Positions 1 through 12,660 of a DNA stretch of 64,000 nt are shown one piece after another. The stretch is taken from positions 4,657,501-4,721,500 of the forward strand of contig JBAMJR010000031.1 of NCBI GenBank assembly GCA_038501785.1, written 5' to 3'. Below the pieces are notes generated by a model. That model saw only the letters and a program-made list of their open reading frames with translations, had not been told where the DNA came from and did not search any database. A program made the translations under genes and the position numbers. The stretch comes from Myoxocephalus aenaeus. Its lineage: Eukaryota; Chordata; Actinopteri; Perciformes; Cottidae. Within the stretch, counting starts at the first letter, position 1, and every line of letters begins with the position of its first letter.

Positions 1-64
1 AGCTGAAGACTCAGTGATAAGGTTGTCATTCTGGCGCATAACCATCCTCCTAATCAGCTGTGGC

Positions 65-66
<2 letters not shown>

Positions 67-134
<68 letters not shown>
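67..134. repeat. (TG)n microsatellite
   Basis: Uninterrupted TG dinucleotide tract of 68 bp. Confidence 0.98.
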
Positions 135-135
<1 letters not shown>

Positions 136-1766
136 CTAGTGTAATGTGGGAGTAAGAGAAGACATAATGAGCTCACTTTCAGGGGTCTATAATACAGTGA
201 ACACAGCTGGAAATATGTGATGCATGCGATACTTGCTCTCAGCTTAAAAATAAAAGCCCCCTGACCTTGAAATGCTAAATTAATCATTGTAGGGAAACTC
301 AGCATGCTTCTTCCAACAGTTTGACGTGTCATAACTCACAAAAGTCACGTCTGCTACTCACCTGCTGTGCACAGTTGCTCATCTGATTCACATACCATCA
401 GAATATAATTCTCTTTTAAGGAAGTTTATATTAATCTTGACTGAAAAGTTTAAAACTCTGCAACATCATCCTGAGCTGAGATGCACAAATATGTTGGGAT
501 GCTGTACTTCTCAGAGCACTCAGTCATAAAAGGATGCTACATTTGGGTATCTGGGACAGTTATTTTAAGCAGCGTTTACTTTAGCAGGTCATGACAGCTC
601 CAATGGTTTGTCCCACGCTACAGATATGGAACTAAGCTGCATTAATTCCCACGATACAATTGCAAATATAAAAGATAAAAAATGACTTGTGGAGTCAAGA
701 TATTTACATCAACAAAGGGAATTTTGTAAGGAAAACAAATAGCTCAGCTTTTCTCTACTGTGACAATACAAGAGACCTGTATTTGCTTCTTTCATCCTCC
801 ACCATCTCCCTGTGATTCTGTGTCTCCCTCCCCTGTGATTTTCTCTGTACAATAAGTTACAGTGCAGAGCAAAGCTCAACATGACTGAGCAGGTGCCCTA
901 TACTTACCTATTCACGTTTGTCACCAGCACAATGTACAGTAAATCATGTTCTCCACAGGTCTCAACACATTCATTACTCTATGCAGGGGTGACACTTGTA
1001 AAAATGGGAGATTGTGCAAAGGGTAAATTATTCCCCACACATATATATTCCTTGTGTTGCTATTAATTATAATGCAAAATCATGAGAATATTCAAGAGCT
1101 GTTGGGCCAATTACTTTAGAGAATCATAGGGCGGGGCATATGGACAGACTTAATTCATGCTTAAAGCACGTATAACAATTGTCTCTTTGGCTGATGCCAT
1201 TTATTTTCCCAAACTGCTGTGTACAGTGCAACATTTAAATACAGCCCCATGCTGAACCCTATTATTTCACCAAGTCAAAAACAATAGTGTGTCCAGTAAT
1301 GGCTGTGCTGAAAGTAAAGAACATGATTGGCAGTTCTCTACAAAGAAACAAAGAAACTGTTGAAAGAAGACTTTTCATTCAGAGCTGGCATATCCTCAAA
1401 CACAGAGATGTTTTTACTTTGAGCTTGCATATTAAAAGTATAGCAAAAGACTAGAGAAACTTTGGTTTAGTCCGAATATTTATATAAGTAAACAACTGAC
1501 ATTATTCAATGTGTAAAATGAACCATGTCTGTATTTAGTTCCTTACTTAATACAAACACATCTAAAAACACTTTATGTAAGCGACATCAAGATAAATCAC
1601 ACATGCTCAAATATGTGGGACCTGTTAGTGACACTCAGGCTCACTTCTGTTTGAAGTTGCAAAGATGTGAGTCTGCACCATCAATAATCTCCTGTCACTT
1701 CACGTCAAACAGACACAACGCTGAAGGTGACTTACCTCCAATAAAGTCTGCCTTCCCCCACAGTCA

Positions 1767-1789
1767 CTGCTGCTGCTGCTGCTGCTGCT
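1767..1789. repeat. (CTG)n short trinucleotide repeat
   Basis: About seven CTG/TGC units. It gives runs of Cys or Ser in chance frames and is not coding. Confidence 0.9.
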
Positions 1790-3213
1790 CTGTTTCCCAA
1801 AGCTGTGTTGTTCCCAGTGGACAAACCACTGGATACTAGTGATCACTGCTGGTGTTGGGAGAAGGAGACGTCTGCCATTGTTGCTGATCTTTCTATGTCC
1901 CCCTCTCACCCCTCCTCAACACCTGGTGTGGTGCAATCAGTCCGTCCCATCTCCCATACTCTGAACACAGTCACATTCCTCCATAAACAAGCTCTTTCTC
2001 TCTTTCCCCCTCCCTCTCTTTACAGTGTATCCTTATTGCCTCCCTCCTGAACTCCCTCCCACTCTCGCCTTCACTCTGAACATCCAACACTGCCTCTCTC
2101 CCTCCGCTGCTTGCCTCGTCCACCTCTTACATCCAATTTATCTTTAGTTGTGAACTATATCTGTGGTGTTTTCACCGCTCCATCCCTTATTCCGTACATT
2201 TATCCCTCTCTACCTGTTCCATCTCACTGTTCACCTCGCTTCTCTCTTTTTATATCTTCCTGGCATAATGCCCAGCAGCCCTGCTATTCATTTTAAGTCA
2301 CTCCTCTGCCTCTGCATGCCTACATACAGCATATCATCCCTGCCCACACTTCTAAGCCACACACAATATCTGTAAGCATTCTAAATATCTGTCTGTTTGA
2401 GAGTGTGCAGCTTCAAATGTTTCTTTTATTGTGTGTCCAGTTATTGTTGACTATATGTATGTGAACCAGTGCAGCATATATGTGTGCATGTGTGTGCACC
2501 TGCAAGAAAGCCAGTAAGTGGCTGCTGGGCTGATGACTCATCCATGCTGTTACCCACCATGCTCTGCTGTTGAAGATTTAACCTGCTTCACTGCTCTAGC
2601 TGACTCCATTGGCTCTCACACACACATAGAAGCCAGCGGCAGATATGTTGTGTTTTGGTTTATTTATATAACAGATGAGTTGAATAAATGATTAGCATGG
2701 CAGTGTGCTGGTTATAACCCTGCAGTGCAGTCTTTGCAGTCTACCCATTTGATAGGCAAGTACAGCCTCTGTTTTGTCTTCCTGTGTCCATCATGTCCCT
2801 GTGCATCTGTTTCTCTTGTTCTTGTTATCTTTCTTTACTCTTTTACTGTCTACACTGCTTTCTCTTCTTAATCTTTTTTGCCCCAAAACTCTCTGCTGAA
2901 TCTCAATTAGAAGTATCACTCTCTCACAGTTAATATGACAAAATTAAGTTACTTTGCTGGCTGTGAACGAAATGTACAATATTCCTCTTTGCTGTCTGGG
3001 CATGTTTGGTGGCGATATAATGACTGTTTCAGATTGCCTTCAGTGTTCCTGGAGTGCTAATTTCTCTTTCAATGATTTCCCCCCCCTTTGGTACACAGTT
3101 GCCAGAAACACAGTCAGAGACAATGCCTTTTACGCTCAGTAAGTGCCAGAAATGTGTATATCTGTGTATGTTTTGAGCGGTTAATAAAAGCCTGTAATCT
3201 TGGTTTTGACCAA

Positions 3214-3261
3214 AGTGTCGGGTATCGAAATGAGAATGATCTCATTTCGATACCCGACACT
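3214..3261. repeat. Perfect palindrome: 21-bp arms, 6-bp loop
   Basis: 3214-3234 (starts AGTGTCGGGTATCG) is exactly reverse-complementary to 3241-3261; the loop is AATGAT. Seen directly. No gene is next to it. Confidence 0.9.
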
Positions 3262-4029
3262 GTCATTTCCCCCTTTTTGTATACCGCCTGGTGCTATGGC
3301 TGAGGACATCCAGGTTATTCATGTGTCATTATCACACACACTGTCATGTTGTCATGACAAAGTACACCAGTTAGTGTGTCATTGTCTGCTCACTCTTTGA
3401 AGGCCCTACATTTGACTCGTATCCTCTTTGCCCTCACAAAGCATCTGCCTGTGTGTGTATGTATTAATGGGTTGGTGCATTTGGGATTGTGTGTGTTAAA
3501 AATTGTTTTATTAATCATTCACGCGCCACAGCACCCTGTGTGTGCATGTAGTGTGTGTGTGTGTATGTGTGGGGAAGGCTCTTTTTGGTTATTTATACTC
3601 ACTGTCATATAAATCTTCTAGCAGGTCTCTAAAGATTGCATTACAGGAAAACAATTAAGAGATGTTTATGTTTTCTGCCAAAGTGAATGAACCGGTGTGA
3701 TTACTCATGTGAGTTTTGGGTTTTCTGTACTTGAAGGAGCAGCTCAGGCTGTCAGACTGGGATTGGGCTGCAGCAATTGATTGGATTTTACGTCAAATTT
3801 GCTGTTCCAGAACGTGCCTCCTTTTCTTGGCCTGGCCCCATCTCCCTGCTTATCTCCACTCACCCCCACAGACACACCCTCACAGAAATAAAAACATGGA
3901 GGAAGATCAATACCTCGTTAAATAAAAAGGCCGAGCATAATGTTGTTGACCCAGCTGGCCCAAGAAACTGACCCTAGTCAATGTCGGGAGGCCAGATGCT
4001 GGACACTGCTGAGTTGAATGTATACCCCT

Positions 4030-4031
<2 letters not shown>

Positions 4032-4109
<78 letters not shown>
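4032..4109. repeat. (CA)n microsatellite
   Basis: Uninterrupted CA tract of about 78 bp. Confidence 0.98.
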
Positions 4110-4113
<4 letters not shown>

Positions 4114-5109
4114 CTGCCGAGCTCCAAATCCAATTTCTTATGTAAGCCTGCTCTATGTTTACACATATGCCTTTTTTGGCAGACTGGTGGATGTCAGCAG
4201 CTGAATATGGATCCAATATGAATCCATATTATACTGGATATTATGTAAATAGACACAGTAGTATGGCCGAGCAAACATGCACAGTAGCTGTATGTAATTT
4301 TAAATTATAAGCAGCTATGATGTTAAATGTGAAAAAAAAAAAGTATTCCAAAATGTCTGACAATGACTAATTTAGCTGTTTAAAAACAAATCTTTTGGTA
4401 AATGAGTTTGAGCTATTACATCTTGAGATGAAAGAAGAGTAAAACATGCCTACTGTTACAAAATGGTCACTGGCTCTAAAGCAAAGCACCCTACTAGTAA
4501 AGTGTATAAAGCTAAATTATTCCGGAGTAGACTTATACAATTTTAACCTTTACTTTACAACTTTAATACAACTATTATCTCTGAAGAATCATTTTTATGG
4601 GGAAATATTTTCAAGAGAGATTAAACTATCATTTCCCAAAAATATAATCCAAGTCCTTTGTGGGAGGACTTAATAATAATAACCGACAGTAATAAATGAA
4701 AGTCAAACCTCTTCACTACAAGAAAACTGCTACTCTTTTGGGTCGTAAACAGGTAGCAGTGACATTGACGCTCCAGTTTAATTACCGCGAACTACTCCCC
4801 AATGCTCCTTCTATCTCTCTAATAGCATTTCCACTGCTGTTTGAAATGGTGTGTGGGTACTACACTAGGCCCTCCATCATTTAAACTGTCTATTTGGGGA
4901 ACATTCACCCACCCAGAGCTTGAATCACTCAGCCCCTCCAAAAAAATTAAGTATGCATTTGTCTGATGTAGGTGCCGCTGCACTAACAAGCTGAATGGCC
5001 TTCGGTAATCCTTAGGCCTTGGTCTTTTTCGTTCTTTCTTAAGTGCTTCTGTCTTTTTTTTTCATCTCCTGTCAAGGCTGACAGCTCCACTGTGTATCAG
5101 CATGTTCAC

Positions 5110-5184
5110 CTGGGGCCGAGCAGGAGGGCAGATCGAGATAATATTGACAGAAGTTGAAGTCAGACACATATAAATGATGTCACC
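5110..5184 (-). other. Exon-like 75-mer of unknown origin
   Basis: On the minus strand a long pyrimidine tract (ctctccccttctgtcttttccag) precedes a 75-base segment that ends CCCCAG before gtgaac, a textbook acceptor and donor. Only one of the three frames is open, and it is phase 0 at both ends; its peptide starts GDIIYMCLTSTSVN. I do not recognise it. No partner exons were found, so it could be an exon of a gene outside the window, an lncRNA exon or a decoy. Confidence 0.2.
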
Positions 5185-8100
5185 CTGGAAAAGACAGAAG
5201 GGGAGAGAAAAAGTGGACACGGAATGTAAGGAGGGAAGAAGAGGAGAATTTGAGTAAGAAAAGGAAGTAAAGAGGCCGAGGCGAGGTCTGAGTGCACAGA
5301 AGTAAAGCTTTATTGATTCTGTTGGTTTTGTCTGCCACCGCCTCAGAGGACACAGTTGGCCTATGATGTATGGCTGCTTCATTCTCTCTTGCCCCAGCGA
5401 GGGACACAAGTCAGGGAGCCAGGCACTACAGGGACCGCGTGTTACGCTGCCGGTGCAGCGGGGGCAAGGCAGCCCTCCGATCCCCGTACATCACAACTCC
5501 ACTGAGAGCTGGTGTGAACCACAGAGAGCAAAAGAGACATTCCCCTGCTTGTTGACCTGCAAGAACATGGCTTCTCGCTGAACTGGATAAATCTCCAGCG
5601 CTCACTGTCAGACAACAGACAACATAAACTTGTCATCAATAAATAAAATCTTGCACAGATTTGTATTTTCCCCTGGCATAAATACGTTCAACTTGTCCTG
5701 CCCGCCGCAAGAGATTAAGTTAGGCTATGCAGACACACGTACACACACAGAGATGCTCACACTTCAAAGCAGTGATGTCTGTCTCTCTGTGCAAGGCAAT
5801 TTGCTCTCCCCAAGATCTCTCTCACCGGCAGCATATAAATAAGCCTGGCACCAAGCGGTCAGAGCCCAAAGTAACAGCCTGTCAGGTTAGATGAGGACAA
5901 TGAAGTTGTCTGTCTGTCCCACACACCTGATGAGTGGCACAAGTTGGGAGTCGAGTACGTGTTACACACCCAGATACTGGTGTTGTCACCAAGACACACA
6001 CACAAACACATACAGGGGTTATTAGTATTGATTTAATGTACCTTGCTCAACTCTGCTAAGCCACGGTTTGATGAGGCTTTAATTCATCAACATACTCTCC
6101 GTGTTGAAGGTGTTGGGCATAGAGCCAGGGCAAGCATCGCCCTCACAGACAAAGAAGGATTAACTGACTTCAGCTAAAAGCATAGGGTCAAACACGTACA
6201 GATCTGCTCATCAATATCCATCTTGATCCTTTGGAAATGTGTTGAAGTGGGATGTTAGTGGTAGGACAGGGTTCACAGTGACTCTGGCGCTCACTGAATC
6301 CTGTTTGAAGATGTGTATACGCTATTTCACCTTTATATTCTACCTTTCAGTTCAGGTTGCACATAATACTATTAAGTTGCAGGGTTAATAGAAAGACTGT
6401 TGCTGATGATTTAAGTTTTTGATGTAGGGGTGAAGAGATGCAGGGTGACCATATGGAGTACAGATGGATCACTGCCAAAGTCACCCTGATCCAGCCATTT
6501 TACCCCCCCAAGGTGTTACGTGCGTAATAAAAATTTCACGAATTAAGTCATCCATCTCTCCCCGTGGTTAACACTTCACAGGCTAACAACAGTTAACTGC
6601 TTTCAGAAGTCTTAAGCATCTGCTAATAGGGATTATATGGAGTGTAACTAAGCTATAAATTGTCGCAAGGTGCATGGTCAGGCAGCGTGAACAGAATCGC
6701 AGAATACACTAAACACCTCCTCCCTCCAAAATCTGTTTGCCTCACAGAACACAGTCATGTAACGTTAGCTCCTGGTTGTGTTGGTTTTTGTTCCTTTTTA
6801 AAGATCGATGGTTATAGCTGACTTTAAGGCCTTATGCCAGGTTTCAACAAGTGTCTCAATTGAATGATGAAAATAGCGTTCTGTAAGCCAGTAGATATTA
6901 CTTCACCAATCTGTTGAAAAATGGCCTTCACTATCATATAATTAAGCCTCTGTGAATACTACAGCACTAAACAAATGTGTTAATACTTGCTACACTAATT
7001 AAAACTGAGGCCCTGCTGCACTAATGCACTTATAAAATTCCTGCTGTAGACATAATACCAGCTTGTGATTGCACTGTTATTTTATGCTTCTTTTATTCTG
7101 TGCCACAAACTGCTTATGATCTGGTGCCTTAAAATAACTTAGAATAACTTCACATAACCCATTTTCCTCTGCCATTTTGTCAGTCCTGATCTTTCCTGAT
7201 CACTTAATCCCTTTTAGAATGGCTAAAGTAACTAAGGTGTGTTGACAGTATGAGGCTGAACCGCACAAATCAGCTTCTTAGTGTATGAAAGAAAAGAAAA
7301 ATGTGGAGCCATTGCAAATATGTATCGGTACTGCTGCTAAATGCAGAAACGTTTTTTTTATCTGCTTCACAAGGGGGCACTGTTGCCATTCACTTCATAA
7401 AACAAGGTCTCTTCTCACATTATTTTTAATTTTTCTCTTCCTTCTAGATGATATCATACATGAAATGAAATTATGCTATTCCTTATAAGCAGGAGGGGAG
7501 TTTTAACAATAGCTTCCCCGTTTCCATCCTTGTATAAAATTAGCTGAGTGCTGATACAGGGGGCAGTCTCTCCATTGTGCTTGCAGCACACTGGGTCCCT
7601 TTTAATTTCCTAGCTCAGTGGTGAGGCAGTCATTATCTGAGGATGGGCATCTACAATAGATAATTATCCTGGGAAAAGGATTTCAAACTGTGTTGAAAAT
7701 ACTGCTTTCAGCAAGGGGGCCTGAATGCACAAAAACACTGGCTAGCAGTAAGTCACTGTCATTACGTCTTTCTATCTGCTTTTATCCAGACGCCCAGTTG
7801 TGATTTGGACCAACCACCGACAAAACAATTTTAAAATCACTCCCCTTTCCCTTTTTCTTTTACATATAATTCTGTATTTATTGCTGTTTTAAATCTCATT
7901 TCCAAATGAGCTTGCTGGCTGGAGAGACCAAGATAATAAAGTGTGTAATTTGAGGGGACCACTAGGCAGAAGAGGAGAGGGGACACAAACACAAATACGT
8001 GCACACCAGTGAACACATGTGCATACACATGAACACACAAATACGCTGACCGAAAATATAAGTTGAGGTTGTGCAGGAGTGTAACATGTTTCACTCCCTA

Positions 8101-10241
8101 TTGAGTTGAGTTAATAATTTATTTCTTTTGTTTTGAAGGGAGCTTCTTTGGGGCTGGATGAGTTGCTTTAAATTGTCTCTGTGAGAAGGCATAGTTAAGT
8201 CCAACATCAAACATGCTCTGAGAGTCCATTTATCAGTACAGACACTCTCACTTTCATGCACTGACTTATAATTTTGATGAATAGGAAGGCTACTCGACCC
8301 TGATAAGAAACCCCTTGGACTGTCAATCATTTTATCAAAAAGTCCAACGATAAATTACTCGACGTAATGTCATGTCAGTGTTATCTCTGCCTCTTACATG
8401 CAAATCAATACTGCGGTCAATTAATTTGTGTTTGAGGAGCCTCAATTGTAATGTTTAAAACTAAGGCTGGCTGTCAAAAGTTTAAACAGATCCTGGATCA
8501 GAAGCAGTTTAACAGCAGTGCGGAGAGAAGATCAGTTCCCTCATACGCCCTATGAACTTAAAAAGGAAAATGTACCATTTTATTTCACTCTGGACTACAT
8601 ATCTTGTTAGAAAAATCCTGTTGAGATTGAACTGATGCCCAGCTGTTCTGTGCGGTAAACTCAAATAAACTCAATCATATCAAACCAAAAGAACATTATG
8701 ATGTCTTGGAGAAGCTTCACACACATATACACAGACATACACACTATTCCCTGTTGCAGTGATGATTGACCCAAGTGTGGAAGAAGCCAGATCTTGAAAA
8801 ATGCATTATATCCTAATAAGGTTATCGTCTATAAGTAGATAAAGGTTAAATAAAATAACAAGAATTCTCTCTGGATCGGGAATAAGTGGATGACAACACT
8901 GCTCTGATTTGTTTCTGGCGTACTAGTTTAGCTCAATATAATTGGCCACACGGTCTGCAGAACACAGGTGATTTACTGGTAAATCGGTCTGCATGAGGCC
9001 TGGTTCAAGCTAATGCTCAACCACTATCGTCAGCAGCTGGTCTCCTTTTTGTTTCAACTCATTAGACCTGTGTGTTGCGGGGAGGATGGAGCTGAGATCC
9101 GTATAGAGCTGCAACTCTTAGAACAGCCTTGCAAGTAGAGATCTATAATTTCTAAAATGAAACCAGTTAAACTTAATGGTGGACTCCAGCTTCACTCACT
9201 TGTTATTGTAACTTGCTGATGTCGGTGCTTGGAGAGTGAAAAATGAGGGGAGACAGTGAGTGAGAATAAATATCATAATGAATTTAAGGCTCTGTCACGC
9301 TAAACCTGTCACTGTCACTTGAATACCGTAGTTTTGGGTGTTGGGATTTTTTCCTTACCTCCTCACAGTTTAAATCCTTTTCCCAAAGATGCATCATTAT
9401 TCCCATATCAGTGGATTGAGTGTCCCAAGTGGCAAAAGATTAACATAAAAGATACCCATAAAAAAGACTATTCTAGCCAAAAGTTTTGCATTCTGATTAT
9501 GCATCATATAGTTTATATCATAACATTTACATTCTTATTACTATAGTTCATGTCCTCATAATACCAAAGCTATTCCTTCGCTGTACTTTGACTGTAATAT
9601 ATTCAATGTATCCACACTTCTAATGGTTATTTAGTCACTTAAATGAATCATTTAGATCAGAAGGCCATCAAGAGATATGAAAGGTTTTCAATGTCACGGC
9701 CTTGGATGATGTGGTCTCCAGTGTATTAGCTTTTAAAAGGCTTGGATCTTTAACAGTAGCACTAATGCTGCCGTGTTCCCAAAAATCTCGATTTAAAATC
9801 AGAGCAAAACAGAAGCACAGCAGCACTTCTGTTGACAGGAAGCATTTGGAGGAACAATTTCTACAAGAGCAAATCATCAGCGTTGTGTTTCTCCATTACT
9901 GTCTTATTGCCTTCCCCCATTAGATGCAAGCATCAACAAGCAGCCATCTTCTCTTTCAGCGTACTTGACCTCCTCAATTAATCACCACTCCTCCCTTTGT
10001 TTCCATTGAATGTTTACCGTCTTCCTCTCTGTCCAGCCTACTCTCTCTATCATGTCTTTCCATCTCACGAAGTCTCCAGTGATATCTTGGTAAAAGATGG
10101 CGCAGTCATCATGTCGGTGATAGAGAGCCAGCATTCATTTCTGATAAAGGCATGCAGATTTCTTGGCGATAAACCACATTGATCCGTCTCATTATGAATA
10201 AATTGTACTGCTTTAGTAACGTCAATATTTTTTGAAATGCT
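5185..10241. other. No gene seen
   Basis: About 5 kb of AT-rich sequence. I see no exon, repeat family or regulatory element that I can support. Confidence 0.6.
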
Positions 10242-10272
10242 CTAATCTAACTCTTTTGGAGAGTTAGATTAG
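10242..10272. repeat. Perfect palindrome: 13-bp arms, 5-bp loop
   Basis: CTAATCTAACTCT at 10242-10254 is reverse-complementary to 10260-10272. The right arm is the end of repeat family A copy 1, so the left arm looks like a fold-back copy of it. Confidence 0.85.
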
Positions 10273-10366
10273 AAGATCTATATCTGTCGTTTAATCATAA
10301 GGCTTCAGCCAACAGTCGGATAGCTTGGTTTAGCACAAAGACTGGAAACAGGGTGAAGTAGTTAAT
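10256..10366 (-). repeat. Interspersed repeat family A, copy 1
   Basis: Minus-strand copy of a dispersed repeat with the phrase TTTCCAGTCTT(T)GTGCTAA and, at its far end, CTCATCTAACTCTC-like sequence (seen here as gagagttagattagaagatc on the plus strand). It shares blocks with 11398-11537, 21340-21450 and 33819-33920. Its edge is folded back into a perfect palindrome at 10242-10272. Confidence 0.6.
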
Positions 10367-10381
10367 TAAACGCCTATTTTG

Positions 10382-10950
10382 CTGATACAAGGCCCCAACA
10401 GGGCGGTGGCCGTTCCGCCAGTGGATAACGCTCTTGACTCTGAGTACTACTAGGTCTCAGATAACAGATGGCTCACTCAGGAAATCCCCAGGACTCAAAG
10501 ACGAACAGAGACAGGTCGATGAAGTGTTCCACGTCAATTTATTCACAAACAGCAAGTTTATGAACAAACGGTTGGTTCCGGCTGGCAACAGACAAAAAGA
10601 GTATAGGTTCCCCCTCGTTCTGCAATGCCCCAACTAACTGTGCTTCCCCAAAACACCTAGTAATATTGCATGAACTTGTGCCTCACTCAAGCCAGGACCA
10701 ACTTTCTTCTAACAACATGACCAATGCCTGATCACTTACTAACTAACGTTTTCTTGCAACATGACTTGCACGGTTCCCCCTCCCTCTAGCCCTCCGTTCC
10801 TTGGAAGGCGATGTTATTGTGACCCCTTAACCTTACTTGGAGTGTTGTTGACCATCTTCCTCCACTCAACTCTCAGTTGCTAGTGCATGACGTAATCGAG
10901 GCCTGCATCTTGGAGCTCCTTACTTGGAGCTCGGCCGCAGCCCGGTAACA
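10382..10950 (-). mobile_element. Probable LTR (solo or fragment), minus orientation
   Basis: Read on the minus strand, the segment begins TGTTACCGGGCTGCGGCCGA (from 10950) and contains an AATAAA at about 10543-10538, followed by a T/G-rich stretch ending around 10400. It is more GC- and CpG-rich than its surroundings. A TGTTAC start with a single internal polyA signal suits an LTR. I could not find a matching target-site duplication (GTGAC would be expected), so the end near 10382 is approximate and the class is uncertain. Confidence 0.45.
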
Positions 10951-11397
10951 GTGACTTTCCAGATAGGCTTAACTTCTGCCAATAGTATGTATTGTGCACA
11001 GAGGAACATTATGAAAGTATGTGTGCTTAAGCGTTAGTGCAGCTGTGGCTCGGCCTGTTGTTTCATGAGATTTAAAACTCCTTATTAGCTCATGTGGATA
11101 AAGCATCTCCCTATAATCAATGTATAACTTGGTGATTACATAAACAATTTCCTCCAACAAGGGAAACATCTTCTCTGGTTTTGAGCTCACTAATTAAGAT
11201 TGTTTAATCCATACAAAAAAATAAGTATAAAAACTATAATTTTCCATTTTATGGTGGGTTATGTTATGGTTATTTCTCAGTCGGGAGCAGTTGGGCGGAT
11301 TATGTTATATGTTTCCAGTCTTTGTGCTAGAAATCTTTGTTATGAAAGATGGCAACTCAATAATGATGTGCTGGTAGAGAGATGGATCTAGTTATCA

Positions 11398-11537
11398 CTG
11401 GACACAGCCATGGCTAGCTGTTTCCCTGTTTTCAGTCTTTGAGCTAAGATAAACTAACTGGCTGCTGGCTCAAGCCACATATTTACCGTGAAGACATGAA
11501 AGTGGTATTGATATTCTCATCTAACTCTCGGCAACAA
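11398..11537 (+). repeat. Interspersed repeat family A, copy 2 (longest)
   Basis: The best copy in the window. It contains GGCTAGCTGTTTCCCTG, CAGTCTTTGAGCTAAG, AACTGGCTGCTGGC, ATATTTACCGTGAAGACATG, AAGTGGTATTGAT and CTCATCTAACTCTCGGCAA in this order. I recognise the phrase as widespread in teleost introns but cannot name the family. Confidence 0.65.
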
Positions 11538-11990
11538 CGTGGATGAGCGCACATCCAAAAATGTTGAGTGTTTTCAACTATTTCAAAGGGTGCCTAGTTA
11601 ATGACTGGAAATATTTTAGGCGTTCAATGCATTTCTTGCACTTTGCAGCTATAAAGATTTATAGAAGACACTATTATTGTTTTTCAATCTGTCCCTCTTT
11701 ACAGAATGCAGCATTTAAAATAAAAAGGATTTATTTTAGTCATTAATCACAATTAATTATTTAGCCCCACCTTCAGATCTTTGTCAGTTGTAACTACACT
11801 AAGTGCAGCACTTGGTAGCCTTTACATCTGTGCTGTATCCGTATTCACCAGGAAACTGCTGTAGTGGGAGAAAGAGAGCACAAACCAATCTTCTGGTTGG
11901 TGATTTCTTAATTTTTTGTGTTTTTTTTCTCTTGGTCTCTGCTCCCCTCTCCATATCTCTCTTTTGCTCCCTATATTCAATAATCTACTT

Positions 11991-12012
11991 CATACACACA
12001 CACACACACACA
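11991..12012. repeat. (CA)n short tract
   Basis: About ten CA units between pyrimidine-rich stretches. Confidence 0.85.
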
Positions 12013-12604
12013 TATCCACACTTTGTATATAGGCCTTCCCCTTCTCATCACTATCTGTAAGACATCACACCCTCACCTTCATTTTCCCATCCATTTTCCC
12101 AACTCTCTCGTTATTTCTCACTGTCTACATCTCCTCCTCCACCTTTCCCCCCTGCACCCCCCTCATTTTTCTTGCTCTCTGTATCTCAGCCCCTGCCTGA
12201 TGTGTGGTTGTAAGAGGAGGTGTTTTGACCTGACATTGGGTTTGTTCAGCACGTCAGTCCACATGCTGCTGAAGGCCCTGCGGGCTCCTCTGGGGTCGAG
12301 GGCTTGTTGATTGTGGAGCGCAGTTCTCCAGCCAATACCCTCATTCAGAATACAAACCTGGAGCTGACCTCTGAAGAGGGGGTAGACAGGCACTTGGATG
12401 AGAGGAGGTTCAACACCCCCTCTTCTTCCCTCCATTCATCCCTCCCACCTTCAGATGCTCTCTCCCTCTCATTCACCCTCCTCCTTTTCTGTTCCCCCCT
12501 CTCTCTATGCCTCAATGCATACATAAAGTACACAGACTCAGGGTAGTACAACGGCCCTGGGCAAAGACCTAAAAATACTGGCTTCAACACATCCTTACGT
12601 GAGA

Positions 12605-12606
<2 letters not shown>

Positions 12607-12652
<46 letters not shown>

Positions 12653-12660
12653 CACACACA
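12607..12660. repeat. (CA)n microsatellite
   Basis: CA tract of about 54 bp with one interruption (CAACAC near 12650). Confidence 0.97.

Larger units (their letters stand above)
135..5109. other. No gene seen
   Basis: Apart from the listed repeats and palindrome, this stretch shows only short open frames without a recognisable domain. A pyrimidine-rich plus strand at 1980-2330 produces several small, meaningless frames. Confidence 0.6.

Noticed and set aside
3214..3261. MicroRNA precursor
   Set aside because: The stem is 21 bp, perfect, with a 6-base loop and no pairing beyond the arms, unlike a normal pre-miRNA of about 30 imperfect pairs.
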